This document shows positions 6,867 to 8,422 of a stretch of 8,422 nt of DNA, piece by piece. The translations under genes were made by a program, and so were the position numbers. The stretch is from Benthicola sp964195715 (GTDB taxonomy: Bacteria > Gemmatimonadota > Gemmatimonadetes > Palauibacterales > Palauibacteraceae): positions 1 to 8,422 of the forward strand of contig CAXMRU010000242.1 in NCBI GenBank assembly GCA_964195715.1, given 5' to 3'. Within the stretch, counting starts at the first letter, position 1. The number at the start of each line of letters is the position of its first letter. The notes beneath the pieces were generated by a model. The model was not told the origin of the DNA and did not search any database. It saw only the letters and a program-made list of their open reading frames with translations.

Positions 6867-6897
6867 CGGAGCGGAACGCGGAATGCGGAACGCTCCG
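6867..6897. repeat. Hairpin with three tandem 7-mers in the recA-recX spacer
   Basis: A 7-base perfect inverted repeat (CGGAGCG at 6867-6873, CGCTCCG at 6891-6897) encloses 17 bases. Across stem and loop run three adjoining 7-mers, CGGAACG, CGGAATG and CGGAACG (6872-6878, 6879-6885, 6886-6892). It starts 9 bases after the recA stop and no T-run follows, so it is not a standard intrinsic terminator. It may stabilise or partly end the recA transcript before recX; that role is inferred. Confidence 0.6.
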
Positions 6898-6905
6898 GTG
6901 CCGAT

Positions 6906-7982
6906 TCAATCCGTCGGAGCCGTCTCGGCTTCGGCCTCGACCTCGGCGTTGTCCTGAGCCTCGGACTCGACCGGCGTGGTCATTCCGAGCGCGATTCGGA
7001 GCCGCGTCTCGATCTCCTCGGCTATGTCCGGATTCTCGGCGAGGAACAACTTGGCGTTTTCCCGACCCTGGCCCATCCGGACATCGTCGCCGTAGGAGTA
7101 CCAGGCTCCCGACCGCTTCACGATTCCGTGCTCTTCCCCGAGGTCCACCAGAATTCCTGTCCGGCTGATGCCCTCGCTGAACATGATGTCGAACTCGGAC
7201 TGGCGGAACGGAGGGGCGCATTTGTTCTTGACGACCTTCACGCGCGTGCGGTTGCCCACCTGCTCGTTGCCGTCCTTGATCGAGGCGATCCGGCGAATGT
7301 CGAGACGGAGCGACGCGTAGAACTTCAGGGCCCTGCCACCCGACGTCGTCTCCGGGTTTCCGAACATCACACCGATCTTCTCACGAATCTGGTTCGTGAA
7401 GATCATCGCCGTGTTCGAGCGGCCGATCGCACCGGTGAGCTTGCGCAGCGCCTGGGACATGAGGCGTGCCTGCAACCCCATGTGGGAATCACCCATCTCC
7501 CCTTCGATCTCGGCCCGCGGTACGAGGGCGGCCACCGAGTCCACGACCACCACGTCCAACGCGCCCGACCGGACCAGGACCTCAGCGATCTCGAGCGCCT
7601 GCTCGCCCGTGTCCGGTTGCGAGACCAGCAGGTTCTCGACGTCGACGCCCAGCTTCGCGGCGTATGCCACGTCCAGCGCGTGCTCGACGTCGATGAAAGC
7701 TGCGAGCCCGCCGTCCTTCTGGGCGTTGGCGATGACATGCAGGGTGAGCGTCGTCTTACCGGATGATTCGGGACCGAAGATTTCGGTCACCCTGGAGCGA
7801 GGAATACCGCCGATGCCCGTAGCGTGATCGAGAGAGAGGCTGCCCGTCGAGATCGACTCCGTTCTCACCCGCGCCCCATCCGACCCCAACCGCATGATTG
7901 CTCCCTTGCCGTGCTGCCGTTCGATCTGGTTGATCGCCGCAGAAAGGGCCTTCTTTCGCTCGTCGCTCAGTTCGAGTGCCAT
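6906..7982 (-). CDS. recA: Recombinase RecA
   Basis: ATP-dependent DNA strand-exchange protein that forms filaments on single-stranded DNA, repairs breaks and triggers LexA self-cleavage. Length is typical at 358 residues. Visible parts are the N-terminal helix, Walker A GPESSGKT (70-77), the segment with the catalytic glutamate E100 in DVEHALD, Walker B VVVVDS (144-149) and loop L2 from FTNQIREKIG (195) to TTSGG (216). The C-terminal domain ends in an acidic tail (about 338-358), which in RecA proteins moderates DNA binding. Two positions in a very conserved segment are unusual: DVEHALDV where DAEHALDP is the norm (V99, V105). The catalytic Glu and all nucleotide-binding residues are intact, so the protein should be active. 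ATG 7982 gives the usual N-terminus, with GAGG 5 bases upstream. It has its own promoter and is followed by recX. Confidence 0.98.
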   Translation of the reverse strand: MALELSDERKKALSAAINQIERQHGKGAIMRLGSDGARVRTESISTGSLSLDHATGIGGIPRSRVTEIFGPESSGKTTLTLHVIANAQKDGGLAAFIDVEHALDVAYAAKLGVDVENLLVSQPDTGEQALEIAEVLVRSGALDVVVVDSVAALVPRAEIEGEMGDSHMGLQARLMSQALRKLTGAIGRSNTAMIFTNQIREKIGVMFGNPETTSGGRALKFYASLRLDIRRIASIKDGNEQVGNRTRVKVVKNKCAPPFRQSEFDIMFSEGISRTGILVDLGEEHGIVKRSGAWYSYGDDVRMGQGRENAKLFLAENPDIAEEIETRLRIALGMTTPVESEAQDNAEVEAEAETAPTD

Positions 7983-8013
7983 CTCCGCCTCGTCGTGTGG
8001 TACCAGGTGTGGT

Positions 8014-8025
8014 GGTCGCTCGACC
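8014..8025. repeat. Palindrome at the predicted recA transcription start
   Basis: The plus strand reads GGTCG CT CGACC, a perfect 5-2-5 inverted repeat immediately downstream of the recA -10 box and covering the expected start point. A near copy, GGTCG C CGACC, lies at 8143-8153. The position suits an operator, but the short arms and high GC mean chance is not excluded. Confidence 0.35.
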
Positions 8026-8026
8026 C

Positions 8027-8055
8027 AGTATATGGAGGGCCTGTGACTTTCGCAA
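8027..8055 (-). promoter_or_regulatory. Predicted sigma-70-like promoter of recA
   Basis: On the minus strand -35-like TTGCGA (8050-8055, 4 of 6) and -10-like TATACT (8027-8032, 5 of 6) are 17 bases apart. Initiation is expected near 8020, leaving a leader of about 38 bases to ATG 7982. Two CGAAA words, 18 bases apart (8048-8052 and 8066-8070), flank the -35 side. I do not find the Escherichia (CTGT-N8-ACAG), Bacillus (GAAC-N4-GTTC) or alphaproteobacterial LexA box. Confidence 0.65.
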
Positions 8056-8142
8056 TTTCTTCGGTTTTCGTATCGGCCCCGGTCGACTCCACGTACGCTC
8101 CGCGCCTCATCCGATCCTCAAACGCGTGAGCCGCGGGAGCCT

Positions 8143-8153
8143 GGTCGCCGACC
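8143..8153. repeat. Second GGTCG/CGACC palindrome upstream of recA
   Basis: A perfect inverted repeat with 5-base arms and a one-base centre, sharing both arms with the palindrome at the recA start. It lies 20 bases after the threonine-aldolase stop. It lacks a T-run and has too small a loop to be a terminator. Confidence 0.3.
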
Positions 8154-8172
8154 GACTGACTCGTTCGGATCG

Positions 8173-8422
8173 TCAGAAAACACTTTCGCACAGCGCTTCG
8201 ACCGCTCTCTCGATGCCCTCGTCATCCACGTCGAGGTGGGTGACGGCGCGAAGTCGGCCCGGCCCGGCCGGCAGAATCCATACTCCGCGCTCCTCGAGTC
8301 GGCTCGCCACTGCGGCTTCGTCCAGATCGTCCCGCTCAATATGGATCATCACGATGTTGGTGTCCGGAGAACTCGCGCTGAGGCCGTCCAGGGCATCACA
8401 CTCCCGGGCGAGGGTGCTCGCG
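8173..8422 (-). CDS. Threonine aldolase family PLP enzyme, C-terminal 82 residues only
   Basis: The gene enters from the right edge and ends at the TGA at 8173-8175; the start and the PLP-lysine part are outside the window. The visible small domain has PDTNIVMIHI (19-28), LEERGVWILPAGPGRLR (42-58) and VTHLDVDDEGIERAVEAL (60-77). The combination TN-I-V, then G-V, then GRLRAVTHLDV is characteristic of low-specificity L-threonine aldolase, which splits threonine or allo-threonine to glycine and acetaldehyde in the cytosol. Other beta-eliminating lyases of this fold are possible but less likely. The 190 bases between its stop and recA carry the recA promoter and no clear intrinsic terminator. Confidence 0.8.
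   Translation of the reverse strand, partial: ASTLARECDALDGLSASSPDTNIVMIHIERDDLDEAAVASRLEERGVWILPAGPGRLRAVTHLDVDDEGIERAVEALCESVF

Noticed and set aside
7995..8012. GTGTGG direct repeat pair in the recA leader
   Set aside because: Two six-base copies 12 bases apart in a GT-rich stretch are weak evidence of function and may be chance.
7756..8055. A minus-strand frame covering the recA promoter and the start of recA
   Set aside because: It overlaps the recA 5' end in another frame, is Arg/Thr/Gly-rich and has no supporting start signal.
8256..8271. GGCCC GGCCC GGCCGG tandem repeat
   Set aside because: It lies in coding sequence for Pro-Ala-Gly-Pro-Gly of the aldolase-family protein; codon use explains it.
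8118..8339. A 73-codon minus-strand frame starting inside the aldolase-family gene
   Set aside because: It is out of frame with the threonine-aldolase C-terminus, which has clear motifs and runs off the right edge.

Overview
The window is a compact, GC-rich bacterial chromosome segment. All eight genes I can support lie on the minus strand, so transcription runs from right (8422) to left (1). Two genes are cut by the window edges. The content is mostly housekeeping: recA, recX, alaS and a CCA-adding enzyme. GmhA and CpsB/YwqE-type phosphatase homologues suggest a bacterium with a surface-glycan or lipopolysaccharide pathway. The composition and the frequent GTG/TTG starts with 4-base gene overlaps fit a GC-rich Gram-negative bacterium. 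Gemmatimonadota is my tentative guess, not something the sequence proves.

Right block (8422 to about 6185). The 3' end of a threonine-aldolase-family gene is followed by a 190-base intergenic region. That region holds a good sigma-70-like promoter for recA. recA is followed, after a 67-base spacer containing a small hairpin with three tandem 7-mers, by recX, which encodes the RecA modulator. This is the usual recombination/SOS pair.

Left block (about 6131 to 1). A second sigma-70-like promoter lies just downstream of recX and drives alaS. alaS leads a very tight run of six genes: alaS, a 119-residue protein of unknown function, a PHP-family CpsB/YwqE-type protein tyrosine phosphatase, a GmhA-type sugar-phosphate isomerase, an SDR oxidoreductase and a CCA tRNA nucleotidyltransferase. 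Four of the five junctions overlap by 4 to 8 bases and the fifth has a one-base gap. Most downstream genes start with GTG or TTG preceded by strong Shine-Dalgarno sequences, so translation is probably coupled along the operon. The operon is bracketed by two tRNA-related enzymes, with envelope-type or unassigned enzymes between them.

I see no mobile element, CRISPR array, tRNA, rRNA or clear intrinsic terminator, and no gene-free stretch longer than 300 bases. I do not see a convincing new defence or other novel system. The most interesting leads are the coupled protein of unknown function, a pair of mutually exclusive perfect hairpins inside the phosphatase gene, the recA-recX spacer structure, and palindromes around the recA start site.
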